DNA of 64,000 bases from Candidatus Nitrosopelagicus brevis (GTDB lineage Archaea > Thermoproteota > Nitrososphaeria > Nitrososphaerales > Nitrosopumilaceae): contig NZ_CP007026.1 of the NCBI RefSeq assembly GCF_000812185.1, positions 170,426-234,425 of the forward strand, read 5' to 3'. The notes beneath the pieces are model-generated. The model was not told the origin of the DNA, ran no database searches, and saw only the letters and a program-made list of their open reading frames with translations. Position numbers and translations under genes: made by a program. Numbering within the stretch: the stretch's first letter is position 1; every line of letters begins with the position of its first letter. Below are positions 1 to 8,755 of this stretch, piece by piece.

Positions 1-353
1 ATATCTTTTATTGAAAAAGGTGTAGACATAAACTCAATACTATATTCTTGACATATTTTTTTCAGTAAAGGTAACATCTTGTATGACATAGAAAATTCAT
101 CAAAAATTTCATTGACACTTTTTGTTATTCCTTTTTTAGACAAATAATTACTCATCCCCGCATTTTCTACATATACACTCGAATCATAGGTCTGAAATTT
201 TATTGCATCTGCACCACAAACAGAAGCAGTTTTAATTAATTTTCTAGCTTGGGCTAGATCTTGTTTCTTAGTTCCACATTTCCAATTTGAACCTGCTTCA
301 GCAATTATGAAAACTTCGGATGGATTTCTAATTTTTTTATAGATGGGTTTCAT
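1..353 (-). CDS. NeuB-family sialic/nonulosonic acid synthase, N-terminal part (runs off the window edge)
   Basis: Reading the minus strand from an ATG at 353 gives an open frame of about 117 codons with no stop before the window edge. The start contains AEAGSNW, and AIKFQTYD lies near residue 50, as in the TIM barrel of NeuB-type synthases that condense phosphoenolpyruvate with an amino sugar to make a nonulosonic acid. The last visible part (EFMSTPFS) is the usual next barrel strand. It lies 12 bp downstream of the aminotransferase at 366-1451, so it is the third gene of a minus-strand run: cytidylyltransferase, aminotransferase, NeuB. The C-terminal half and any SAF domain are outside the window. 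A second, different NeuB homologue is at 7352-8185. The family call is firm; the sugar made is not known. Confidence 0.85.
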   Translation of the reverse strand, partial: MKPIYKKIRNPSEVFIIAEAGSNWKCGTKKQDLAQARKLIKTASVCGADAIKFQTYDSSVYVENAGMSNYLSKKGITKSVNEIFDEFSMSYKMLPLLKKICQEYSIEFMSTPFSIKD

Positions 354-365
354 ACTCTCAAATTT

Positions 366-1451
366 CTAAAGTGATTTATTAATAGTGTCTATAATTTTCT
401 TAATTTCGGATTTTTTAAGATTAGGATGTATTGGTATTGTTACAATTTTTTTTCCTACAGATTCAGTTTCAGGTAAGGAAATATTTTTTTTATACATACT
501 CATTAGATGTATTGGTTTGTAATGTGTTCCAGTTTCAATTCCATTTTTGTACAATTTTTCTCTAAATCTCTGACGATTTTTAACCAAAATCCAGTATAAA
601 TGATAAGAACATTTTTCATTAAATGACATTTTTGATTCAATATTTATTTTGTTGAAATATTGTTTTGCAATCTTTTTTCTTATTTCATTGAATTTATCTA
701 ATTTCTTTAATTGTTCTAAACCAATTCCGGCTGAAAACTCATTCATGTAGTAATTCCAACCTAATTCCTTTACATCATAATCTGTGTCGTTTCTATCTGT
801 TATTCCACACCATCTTCTTGAAAATAATAATTTTTGAAATTTAGTACTATCTTTATGATTTATTGCAATTAATCCTCCCGTAGGCATTGCAAGATTTTTT
901 ACAGGATGAAAGCTAAAGCAAACAGCAGTTCCATGTGAACCAATTTTTTTCTTGCCAAATTTTGTTCCTACCGCATGTGCTGCATCTTCAATAACATGTA
1001 ATCCATTTTTCTTTGCAATTTTTAAAATTTTATCTAAATTACATGGCATCCCACCAAAATGAACTGGCATTATTGCAATAGTATTTTTTGAAATTTTATC
1101 TTTAATTTTCTCAGGATCAATACAAAGTGATTTGGGTTCAATATCAACAAAGATAGGTTTTCCTCCATTTTCTACAATTGCATGTGCAGTTGAAACAAAA
1201 CTCATAGATGGCAAAATCACTTCTTTATTTCTAATATTGAATAATGATAATGCCAGATTCAATGCTGCGGTTCCACTGTTTACAGCTACACAGGAATCTG
1301 CAGATACATATTTCTTAAATTTACTTTCAAATTTTTGTACATTTCCGGAGCCTGAACCAGAAGCCCAAAATTTACTATCCAATGTTTTTAGAAGTACTCT
1401 TCTTTCAGATAGATCAGTTACGGGATTAAATAATTTAATTATTTTTTTCAT
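366..1451 (-). CDS. DegT/DnrJ/EryC1/StrS-family sugar aminotransferase
   Basis: This 361-residue protein is a PLP-dependent aminotransferase that puts an amino group on a nucleotide-linked keto sugar. VNSGTAALNLAL (about 57-68) is the cofactor phosphate-binding region, EDAAHAVG (155-162) holds the Asp that contacts the PLP ring, and FHPVKN has Lys185 in the position of the Schiff-base lysine. Length is normal for the family. Its start overlaps the end of the cytidylyltransferase gene by 17 bp, and NeuB follows 12 bp later, so the three are probably one transcript. The neighbours suggest it supplies an amino sugar for a sialic-like acid. Its substrate (perosamine-, PseC- or LegC-like) cannot be decided here. 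Confidence 0.9.
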   Translation of the reverse strand: MKKIIKLFNPVTDLSERRVLLKTLDSKFWASGSGSGNVQKFESKFKKYVSADSCVAVNSGTAALNLALSLFNIRNKEVILPSMSFVSTAHAIVENGGKPIFVDIEPKSLCIDPEKIKDKISKNTIAIMPVHFGGMPCNLDKILKIAKKNGLHVIEDAAHAVGTKFGKKKIGSHGTAVCFSFHPVKNLAMPTGGLIAINHKDSTKFQKLLFSRRWCGITDRNDTDYDVKELGWNYYMNEFSAGIGLEQLKKLDKFNEIRKKIAKQYFNKINIESKMSFNEKCSYHLYWILVKNRQRFREKLYKNGIETGTHYKPIHLMSMYKKNISLPETESVGKKIVTIPIHPNLKKSEIKKIIDTINKSL

Positions 1452-2214
1452 GGCTAGTATTTTTTAAAAATTCCTCATCATCTTTTAATGATCTTTCATA
1501 TCCATCATGTTTAATATGATTATTCATTTCAATTAATCTTGGTTCATTTTGAAATAATTCCACAACATTGATGAGATGAATAGGTCTTGTTTCAATCTTT
1601 TTTATAATTTTCTCAATTAATTTAAAATCATCATCAGTATCCACCGTGCAGCGTAAATGTGAAATATTCTGATGATAAGAATAATTTTTATGTTCAAAGA
1701 GGTCTTTATTTTTAATTAAATATGGAGTTACATGTTCTCTTTCAGAAGGTAATCTTGAATCTTTCCAAGCTTTTTCTAACGACTTAAAATTAAAAATTTC
1801 TACTGCAAATCCTAAAGGAAATGTTTTTGGATATTCAGTAGTCATATAATCACATTTTGAATTGAGAAATTCGTTAATTACTTTATCAACAATTTCTGGA
1901 TCAATCAATGGATTATCCGATGTAATACGAACTATTATTGGAAATTCAAATTTTTTTGCACAATTATAATATCTATCAAGTACATCTTCTGAACTTCCTC
2001 TAAAATATTCTAAATTATTTTGTTCACAAAAATCAATAATGAAATTATCATTTTCTAGTGTGGTTGTTGCAATTATTATTTTATTAATATATCTTGAAAA
2101 TTTTAATTGTTCAAGTTGGAATTTTAACATAGGAATTTCATTATTGAGCTTTTTCATAGCTTTACCTGGTAATCTAGAAGAGCCCATTCTAGCCTGAATA
2201 ATACACCCAATCAT
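1435..2214 (-). CDS. SpsF-type cytidylyltransferase (CMP-nonulosonate synthetase-like)
   Basis: The 259-residue protein starts MIGCIIQARMGSSRLPGKAM, the signature of the SpsF/NeuA-like nucleotidyltransferase fold, with the Arg-x-Gly-Ser-x-Arg-Leu-Pro-x-Lys loop that binds the nucleotide triphosphate. RITSDNPLIDPEIV near residue 100 supplies the metal-binding Asp residues. In related clusters this protein activates a nonulosonic acid with CTP, or acts as a related transferase. It is the first gene of the minus-strand run and is divergent from the glycosyltransferase at 2322 across a 107-bp AT-rich gap that should hold both promoters. The C-terminal tail (HEKNN) overlaps the aminotransferase start. 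The fold is sure; CTP and a nine-carbon acid as substrates are inferred from context. Confidence 0.85.
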   Translation of the reverse strand: MIGCIIQARMGSSRLPGKAMKKLNNEIPMLKFQLEQLKFSRYINKIIIATTTLENDNFIIDFCEQNNLEYFRGSSEDVLDRYYNCAKKFEFPIIVRITSDNPLIDPEIVDKVINEFLNSKCDYMTTEYPKTFPLGFAVEIFNFKSLEKAWKDSRLPSEREHVTPYLIKNKDLFEHKNYSYHQNISHLRCTVDTDDDFKLIEKIIKKIETRPIHLINVVELFQNEPRLIEMNNHIKHDGYERSLKDDEEFLKNTSHEKNN

Positions 2215-2321
2215 GAAGAATAATTTTACTTCTATCTATTTAATTCTAGGATCAAATTAAAAGAAATGATTCGTGAAAGTTTTAAAGGTAATTTTTAACA
2301 AAATGACATTAAAGAATTAAA

Positions 2322-3833
2322 ATGAAAGATAAATTACTTGTATGGCTTAGTGGAGATGTATTACATTTTTGCATGAGCCATTTTTTAAATAAAAAATTTG
2401 GATATGATATTAATGCAATTATTGATGTCCCAAATAAACCAAAAATTTTTTTTCAGAATCAAAAATTTGTTGATTTCCAAAATGTTTGGTATTTTCATGA
2501 ACATTTGAAAGATTTATCTAAGAAACCAAATTTAGATTACCTAAAAAAATTTGAAAAAGAATATGACATAAACCTTCAGCAATTAGCAATAAATGAAAGA
2601 ATATTTTATAGATTCAATGATTTTTATAATTTCTCATCAGATGAAATTTTGAATATTTTAGAATACGAATGTAGATTATTTGAAGAAATAATTGATAAAG
2701 CGAAACCTGATTTCTTTCTAACTCCATTAACTGCATTTCATCATCATCAATTATTTTATGAGATGTGTAGAAAAAAAGATATCAAAACTTTAGTGATTTA
2801 CATGTCTAAATTTGGTCATAGATGTGTAATATCTCAAGAAGTAAACAAATTAGATTTTGAACCACAATTAAATAGCTTTGAAAGTATGGGTAGAAATTTT
2901 AATGAACTATTAGATAATTTTCAATCATTTAATATTTCAAAACAAATTGATGATTATAAAAAAAGTTTTGGTGGTTCTAAACTAACTAAAATACAAGCAG
3001 TAAGTAATTTCTTATTTTATAATTATTCTACTAATAAAACACATTATACATACTACGGTAGAAAACGCTCTAAAGTTGTATTAAATGAAATAAAAAAAAA
3101 TAATCTTGTGCGTAATCGAAAATCATTCATTGATAAAAAATTATTAAAGAAAATTCCTAAAAATTACAAATTAGTTTATTATCCTTTACATATTGAACAA
3201 GAAAGAAATTTACTGATAGCTGCACCATTTTATATAAATCAAATTGAGTTGATCAGAAATATTGTACAATCATTACCTATAGAGTATAAATTAATTGTAA
3301 AAGAACATCCTGCACAAGAAACTAGAGAGTGGAGAAATATATCAGAATATGAAGAAATAATGGATATACCAAATGTATTTTTGATGCATCCCGAAGTTTC
3401 ATCAAATGAGATTTTGAAAAAATCTTCATTAGTTATTACAATTGGAGGTACAAGTGGTTTAGAAGCAAATTTCTATCAAATACCATCAATCATTCTAAGT
3501 GAAATGGATTACTCAGTTCTTCCATCTACTGAATTTGTAAATAATATACAAGATCTTCCTGAAAAAATTAAACAAAGTCTTCAGAAAAAAGTTGTTGCAG
3601 ATGATTTAGATAAATTTGTTCAATTATACCAAAAGAACTCATTTGAATTTGATTATATGCAATTTGTATCAAAATATTGTGGAAGTTTTTACTATAATGG
3701 AAATCTTCTTGATGCTGAAATTAATGCTAAAGATATGAAATCATTCATAGATGAGAATCAAGAAATCATACTTAAAGTGACAAATGAACATATTAAAAAG
3801 ATTGAACAATTTAAAAAATTATCATCAAAATGA
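2322..3833 (+). CDS. Capsule-type glycosyltransferase-like protein
   Basis: This is a 503-residue soluble protein without a signal peptide. The C-terminal half carries KEHP (327-330) and a glycine loop GGTSGLEA (375-382) followed by IPSIILSEM. That arrangement resembles the KpsS/KpsC capsule polysaccharide transferase family, in which these motifs form the nucleotide-sugar site. The N-terminal half has no motif I can name. It is the first plus-strand gene of the island, and its stop overlaps the next start (ATGA), so it is co-translated with the methyltransferase. In a sialic-like acid cluster a transferase using CMP-activated acid would fit, but that is inference. It is unusually AT-rich, with lysine, asparagine and isoleucine in excess, as across the whole island. 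Confidence 0.55.
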   Translation: MKDKLLVWLSGDVLHFCMSHFLNKKFGYDINAIIDVPNKPKIFFQNQKFVDFQNVWYFHEHLKDLSKKPNLDYLKKFEKEYDINLQQLAINERIFYRFNDFYNFSSDEILNILEYECRLFEEIIDKAKPDFFLTPLTAFHHHQLFYEMCRKKDIKTLVIYMSKFGHRCVISQEVNKLDFEPQLNSFESMGRNFNELLDNFQSFNISKQIDDYKKSFGGSKLTKIQAVSNFLFYNYSTNKTHYTYYGRKRSKVVLNEIKKNNLVRNRKSFIDKKLLKKIPKNYKLVYYPLHIEQERNLLIAAPFYINQIELIRNIVQSLPIEYKLIVKEHPAQETREWRNISEYEEIMDIPNVFLMHPEVSSNEILKKSSLVITIGGTSGLEANFYQIPSIILSEMDYSVLPSTEFVNNIQDLPEKIKQSLQKKVVADDLDKFVQLYQKNSFEFDYMQFVSKYCGSFYYNGNLLDAEINAKDMKSFIDENQEIILKVTNEHIKKIEQFKKLSSK

Positions 3834-4597
3834 AAATGAATCAAAATATAAAATTAAAAAAAATTTATGACAAGACTTTTAAAAAAAAGAATAGAGTTCG
3901 GGAAACTGATGAATTTAAAGAAGTTTTAAAAATAGATCAATGGACCGGTAAAACTATTCTTGATGTGGGCTGTGGAACAGGAAAATTAGCTTACATGATA
4001 GCAAAAAAAGGTGGTAAAGTAAAAGGAATTGATTATTCTACCACTGCAATTGAAACCGCATTATCAAAGTATAGTCATCCAAATTTATCATACGAAAAAG
4101 TTGATGTTTCTAAAAAAATTTCTGGGAAATATGATGTAATAATTTCAATTGGAACTTTAGAACATATGGATCAACCTTATACAATGTTGAAAAAATTTAA
4201 AAGCCATTTGAAGCCACGAGGAAAAATAATTCTCACCAGTCCAAATTGGGCAAATCCTCGTGGTTTTATTTTAATGACATTATGGGCATTATTTGATGCT
4301 CCAATAACATTGGCGGATCTTCATTATTTGACACCTGTTGATTTTATTAAATGGGCAGAACAATTAGAATTGAAACTTAATTGGAAAACTATTGAACATT
4401 CATGGGGTGGTGGTGATAAACTAATTGCTGATCTAAAACAGAGATTACCAAAAGTTTTCAAAGATATGAAAATGAATGTTAAACAGCAAAAAATTGATCT
4501 ATTCTTAAAATGGATAAATCAGAGAGTAGTGCCAATAACCCAATTATCAGAAGAAGGTGGAGCCATTGGAATCTATGTATTATCTAAAAGAAAATAA
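3830..4597 (+). CDS. Class I SAM-dependent methyltransferase
   Basis: The 255-residue protein has the glycine-rich SAM site ILDVGCGTG at about 43-51, an acidic residue after the second strand (KGIDYS) and ISIGTLEHM as motif IV. This makes it a class I methyltransferase of the UbiG/Methyltransf_11 type. The start codon overlaps the preceding stop (ATGA), which argues for translational coupling to the glycosyltransferase. No signal peptide or membrane segment is visible. It most likely methylates a sugar or sugar intermediate of the surface glycan. The substrate is not shown by the sequence. Confidence 0.85.
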   Translation: MKMNQNIKLKKIYDKTFKKKNRVRETDEFKEVLKIDQWTGKTILDVGCGTGKLAYMIAKKGGKVKGIDYSTTAIETALSKYSHPNLSYEKVDVSKKISGKYDVIISIGTLEHMDQPYTMLKKFKSHLKPRGKIILTSPNWANPRGFILMTLWALFDAPITLADLHYLTPVDFIKWAEQLELKLNWKTIEHSWGGGDKLIADLKQRLPKVFKDMKMNVKQQKIDLFLKWINQRVVPITQLSEEGGAIGIYVLSKRK

Positions 4598-4643
4598 TTC
4601 TATAAAATATTGAACATTTATTCATTCTAAACCATCGCAAGTA

Positions 4644-4650
4644 CTAAATA
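4644..4650 (+). promoter_or_regulatory. TATA box of the radical SAM gene
   Basis: CTAAATA is centred 25 nt upstream of the ATG at 4672, the spacing expected if transcription starts at or next to the start codon. This supports the start at 4672 rather than the TTG at 4657. Confidence 0.5.
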
Positions 4651-4671
4651 GCAAAATTGCTTTTTTTTATT

Positions 4672-6801
4672 ATGTCTAAAGATTTGATTGGAATTTGTGA
4701 CTTAACACATACTGCTACTGGTTCGTATGCCACAAACTTAATGCCATATCCTATAGCCTCAATCAAATCTTACTTAATGCATTTCTCTGAAAACAAAGAT
4801 GATTTTGAAGTGAAAATTTTCAAGGATCCTAAAAAATTCATTGAATGGTATTTATCTAATAAACCAAAAATTGTTGGATTTTCTAACTATGTTTGGAATA
4901 AGGAATTATCATGTGAATTGGCACGTGAAATAAAATCTAAAGACCCGGACACATTGATAATATTTGGTGGTCCTAATTTCCCTTTAGATGATCCAAGTAG
5001 AGAAAAATGGTTGAAACAACATACTGAAGTGGATCTATACATTATTGGAGAAGCAGAAGAATCATTTACCAAAATTATTGACATATGGCACAAAACACAT
5101 GATCTAAACACAATTAAAACAACTGATGTCATAGGATGTTTTGCAATTGTTAATGATAAATTATTCAAATCTAGTGAATTCAGTCCTCGCATCCCAAAAT
5201 TAGACTCAATTCCTTCACCATATCTGGAAGGATATCTTGATGAATTCTTGTCTGATTCAAAACTTTCACCGTTACTTGAATCAAATAGAGGTTGTCCATT
5301 TACTTGCACATTCTGTGTTGATGGTATTAAAGATCGTTCACGTGTTTATTATAAAGAAGTCTCTAGATTTGAAAAAGAACTAGAGTATATTGCAACACAT
5401 TATGAAGGTAAAGTTCTGACATTAGCAGATCTAAATTTTGGTATGTATAATCAAGACATAGAAATTTCAAATGCAATAGCGAACATAAAAGAGAAATTCA
5501 ATTATCCATATTATATTCAAGTTTCTACAGGAAAGAATAACAAACCTAAGGTTCTAAAATGTGCGGAAATTTTGAAAGGAAGTATGAGTTTAGCTGCATC
5601 AGTTCAATCACTTGATAAAGAGGTTTTGACAAAAATTAAACGAAAAAACATTCAGGAGGATCAATTACTTGATATGACAAAAGCAGGAAATAAAATGAGT
5701 GCAAATACATATTCTGAAGTAATTTTAGCTTTACCTGGTGATTCGAAGGAAAAACATATGGATACTGTTTTGAAATTAGCTGATTCTGACATGAATTTAA
5801 TCTCAATGTATCAATGTATGATTTTAGAAGGTTCTGAAATGGGTTCAAAATCTTCAAGAGATCAATGGAAAATGGGAACAAAATTTAGAGTTCTTCCAAA
5901 ATGTTACGGTGTATACAATTTTGATGGAAAAGAAATTCTATGTGCAGAAATTGAGGAAATTTGTGTTACAACTGAGAGTTTGCCGATTGAAGATTATTAC
6001 GAATGCCGATTGTTTGCATTAACTGAAGGATTATTTTATCAGGATAGGGTTTTAGTTGAAATGTATAGATTTTTAGAAAATTTTGGAATCAAGGCTTCAG
6101 ATGTACTAAGGCAATTGCATAAAAACAAAGAAAAGTTCTCAGAAAAACTATTAGCATTGTATTCTTCTTTTTATAATGATACAAGAACTGAACTTTGGGA
6201 TTCTAAAGATGAATTAAGGGAATTCATAAAATCAGACAGAACCGTAATTGATAGATACTATAAAGGTGAATTAGGAAAAAATGTTTTATTTAGACATAGA
6301 GCAATTGCAGCCTTAGAATTATCCGACAGTATTCATGATGAAGTATTCAAAATTATTGAAGAAATGTTAAAAATTAAGAATAATCAGGCATATTTACAGT
6401 ATAAAGATTATCTGAACGAACTAAAAGAATTTAGTAAATTAAGAAAAAGAAATGTATTTGATTACGAAAAACAATATGAATCTGAATTTAATTATGATTT
6501 TAAGACTTTGATGGAAAAAGATTTTGAAATTTTGCCACAAAAATTAGAAAAATCAGTTAAGGTTAGATTCTTTACAAATGATGAAAAAAAATTAATGATT
6601 AAGGAACAAATTGCTGAAAGAGGTTCTGATGTTGACGGTATTGGCAAAATTTTATCAAGAACACTAGGGTCAATGCTATTGAGAAATGTTGAATTTGAAA
6701 ATATTGCATATGAACAAAGTAAAAAAGAAAAGATGGTAAAAGAAATTGAAATTCTTGAAAAAGATGTGGGAATAAATCAATCACCTGGTGAATTTGTTTA
6801 A
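4672..6801 (+). CDS. Large radical SAM protein with B12-binding-like N-terminus
   Basis: The protein has 709 residues from the ATG at 4672; an in-frame TTG at 4657 is less likely because a TATA box sits 25 nt before the ATG. The N-terminal 140 residues look like a cobalamin-binding Rossmann domain (PKIVGFSNYVW, then LIIFGGPNFP and IIGEAEESF). The radical SAM motif CPFTCTFC gives cysteines near 208, 212 and 215. After the SAM barrel comes about 270 residues I do not recognise, rich in helix-forming and charged residues. The stop is one base before the ATG of the KdsC-like phosphatase, so they are probably co-transcribed. Such enzymes methylate, epimerise or rearrange unreactive carbons; here the target may be a sugar. 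Family sure, reaction unknown. Confidence 0.8.
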   Translation: MSKDLIGICDLTHTATGSYATNLMPYPIASIKSYLMHFSENKDDFEVKIFKDPKKFIEWYLSNKPKIVGFSNYVWNKELSCELAREIKSKDPDTLIIFGGPNFPLDDPSREKWLKQHTEVDLYIIGEAEESFTKIIDIWHKTHDLNTIKTTDVIGCFAIVNDKLFKSSEFSPRIPKLDSIPSPYLEGYLDEFLSDSKLSPLLESNRGCPFTCTFCVDGIKDRSRVYYKEVSRFEKELEYIATHYEGKVLTLADLNFGMYNQDIEISNAIANIKEKFNYPYYIQVSTGKNNKPKVLKCAEILKGSMSLAASVQSLDKEVLTKIKRKNIQEDQLLDMTKAGNKMSANTYSEVILALPGDSKEKHMDTVLKLADSDMNLISMYQCMILEGSEMGSKSSRDQWKMGTKFRVLPKCYGVYNFDGKEILCAEIEEICVTTESLPIEDYYECRLFALTEGLFYQDRVLVEMYRFLENFGIKASDVLRQLHKNKEKFSEKLLALYSSFYNDTRTELWDSKDELREFIKSDRTVIDRYYKGELGKNVLFRHRAIAALELSDSIHDEVFKIIEEMLKIKNNQAYLQYKDYLNELKEFSKLRKRNVFDYEKQYESEFNYDFKTLMEKDFEILPQKLEKSVKVRFFTNDEKKLMIKEQIAERGSDVDGIGKILSRTLGSMLLRNVEFENIAYEQSKKEKMVKEIEILEKDVGINQSPGEFV

Positions 6802-6802
6802 A

Positions 6803-7318
6803 ATGAAGAATTCACTAAAAATAAAATGTAAAAAAATTAAATTAGTTGTAACTGATGTTGACGGTGTTCTAACTGATGGTGGTCGTTATTTCTCTAGTAC
6901 TGGTGAATTATTAAAAAAATTTCATGTACGTGATGGTATGGCTGTCAATTTATTATTGAGAAATAATATTAAAACAATAATCTTAACAAAAGAAACATCC
7001 AAAATCACAAAGTCATGGGCAAAATCAATGAATATAACAAAAGTATATTCTGGTGCAAAAATTAAAGAAGAAAAATTAAAAAGTATCTGTGATTTTTTTG
7101 ATACAACCCCAATAGAAATGGCATTTATTGGTGATGATGTAAATGATATTAATTTACTAAAAAAAGTCGGAATATCTGCATCACCATCTGATGGAATATC
7201 TCAAGTAAAAAAAATGGTAGACTACGTATGCAAAAATTCTGGAGGAAATGGTGCATTTAGAGAATTAGCTGACTTAATTCTTCAATCAAAATTTCCTAAG
7301 AAAACAAATTGGTATTAA
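6803..7318 (+). CDS. KdsC-like HAD phosphatase (nonulosonate/Kdo-8-phosphate phosphatase type)
   Basis: This 171-residue protein begins its HAD core at LVVTDVDGVLTDGG (Asp18 and Asp20 are the nucleophile and acid/base). The second motif is IILTKE and the metal-binding motif is IGDDVNDINLL. Length and motifs match the KdsC family, which removes phosphate from Kdo-8-phosphate or from nine-carbon acid 9-phosphates. I chose the ATG at 6803, right after the stop of the radical SAM gene; an in-frame GTG at 6788 would overlap that gene. Next to a NeuB homologue without SAF domain, the likely role is dephosphorylating the product of that synthase. The exact substrate is inference. Confidence 0.85.
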   Translation: MKNSLKIKCKKIKLVVTDVDGVLTDGGRYFSSTGELLKKFHVRDGMAVNLLLRNNIKTIILTKETSKITKSWAKSMNITKVYSGAKIKEEKLKSICDFFDTTPIEMAFIGDDVNDINLLKKVGISASPSDGISQVKKMVDYVCKNSGGNGAFRELADLILQSKFPKKTNWY

Positions 7319-7351
7319 GTTATATTAATTAGCAATTTTTTAAAAGTAATA

Positions 7352-8185
7352 ATGGTCTTTATTGTTGCTGAAATTGGCATTAATCATAATGGAAGTATTG
7401 ATACTGCTAAAAAATTAATTGATGTTGCAGTTTCAGCTGGTTGTGATGCGGTAAAATTTCAGAAACGCTCGGTTGAAAAAGTTTATTCAAAAAAACTCTT
7501 AGATTCTCCGCGTGATAGCCCATGGGGAAAAACCCAACGAGCACAAAAAAATGGATTAGAATTTTCAATATCACAATATAAGATAATTGATAGATACTGT
7601 AAATCTAGAAAAATTCCATGGTACGTATCATGCTGGGATATTGATAGTCAAACATCTATGAGAAAATTCAAAACAAAATATAACAAAGTTGCTTCTGCAA
7701 TGTTAATTCATACAAAACTTTTGGAAACAATTGCAAAAGAAAAAAAATATACTTTCATTTCAACTGGAATGAGCTCAATGAAAGAAATTGAAACTGCAGT
7801 AAAGATCTTTAAAAAATTCAAATGTCCCTTTGAATTAATGCATTCACATAGTGCATATCCGATGCCGGTATCTGAAGCGAATTTGAAAATAATTCAAACT
7901 TTAAAAAAACAATTCAAATGTAATGTAGGGTATAGTGGTCATGAAAGTTCATCATATATCGTAAGTCTTTCTGCTGTATTACTAGGAGCAACATCTATTG
8001 AACGGCATATTACACTTGATCGTTCAATGTATGGAAGTGATCAAGCAGCTTCTCTTGAACCTGATGGGTTACATAGATTAGTTAGAGATATCAGAATTGT
8101 TGATCAAATGCTGGGTAATGGAAAAAAACGTATTTGGGAATCAGAATTACCTGCTAAAAAGAAATTAAGAGAGATTCTTACTTGA
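7352..8185 (+). CDS. NeuB-family synthase without SAF domain
   Basis: This 277-residue protein opens with IVAEIGINHNGS and carries CDAVKFQKR near residue 35, STGMSS near 140 and GYSGHE near 200, the signature strands of the NeuB TIM barrel that adds phosphoenolpyruvate to a hexose or amino sugar. Usual NeuB proteins are about 340-350 residues and end in a SAF/antifreeze-like domain; here the chain stops after the barrel. That shorter form and the neighbouring KdsC-like phosphatase suggest a phosphorylated substrate, giving a 9-phosphate product. It lies 33 bp after the phosphatase and 9 bp before the GmhA-like gene. Family firm; substrate inferred. Confidence 0.85.
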   Translation: MVFIVAEIGINHNGSIDTAKKLIDVAVSAGCDAVKFQKRSVEKVYSKKLLDSPRDSPWGKTQRAQKNGLEFSISQYKIIDRYCKSRKIPWYVSCWDIDSQTSMRKFKTKYNKVASAMLIHTKLLETIAKEKKYTFISTGMSSMKEIETAVKIFKKFKCPFELMHSHSAYPMPVSEANLKIIQTLKKQFKCNVGYSGHESSSYIVSLSAVLLGATSIERHITLDRSMYGSDQAASLEPDGLHRLVRDIRIVDQMLGNGKKRIWESELPAKKKLREILT

Positions 8186-8194
8186 TATTATAAA

Positions 8195-8755
8195 ATGAAA
8201 AATTTAATTGAAGAATCAATTCTGTCTCGTATAGATATAATTCATAATTCTACTTCTCTTTCAAATGAAATTGAAGAATCTATCCAAAAAATTATAGAAT
8301 GTTTAAAAAATCAGAAAAAAATTATTCTTTTTGGAAATGGAGGTAGTGCAGCAGATGCTCAACACATCGCCGCTGAATTTATTGGTAGATTCAAAAAAGA
8401 ACGGAATTCTTTACCGGCAATTTCATTAACAACTGATACTTCGATAATAACTTCTATTTCTAACGATTATTCTTTTGATAATATTTTTAGTCGTCAATGT
8501 GAAAGTTTAGTTAATTCTGGAGATGTTGTAATTGCAATATCTACAAGTGGTAATTCCAAAAATATTGAATTAGGAATTAATGCATCAAAACAAAATGGTG
8601 CATTAGTTATAGGATTGTTAGGTAATAATGGTGGAATGGTTAGAGAACTTGTCGATATACCTATCGTCATAAACTCTACGGATACTGCAAAAATTCAGGA
8701 AATGCATCGAATTATTTATCATATAATCTGTGATTTTGTTGAAAAAAATTTATAA
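8195..8755 (+). CDS. gmhA: Phosphoheptose isomerase-like SIS-domain protein
   Basis: The 186-residue protein is one SIS domain with FGNGGSAADAQHIAAE (46-61) and STSGNS (116-121), the phosphosugar-binding signatures of GmhA. GmhA converts sedoheptulose 7-phosphate to D-glycero-manno-heptose 7-phosphate. Length is typical for GmhA (about 190). It ends the plus-strand run of the island, and its last 6 bp overlap the end of the convergent isomerase gene. No heptose kinase or epimerase is in view, so either heptose is built with genes elsewhere or this SIS protein isomerises another sugar phosphate for the NeuB-like step. Confidence 0.75.
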   Translation: MKNLIEESILSRIDIIHNSTSLSNEIEESIQKIIECLKNQKKIILFGNGGSAADAQHIAAEFIGRFKKERNSLPAISLTTDTSIITSISNDYSFDNIFSRQCESLVNSGDVVIAISTSGNSKNIELGINASKQNGALVIGLLGNNGGMVRELVDIPIVINSTDTAKIQEMHRIIYHIICDFVEKNL

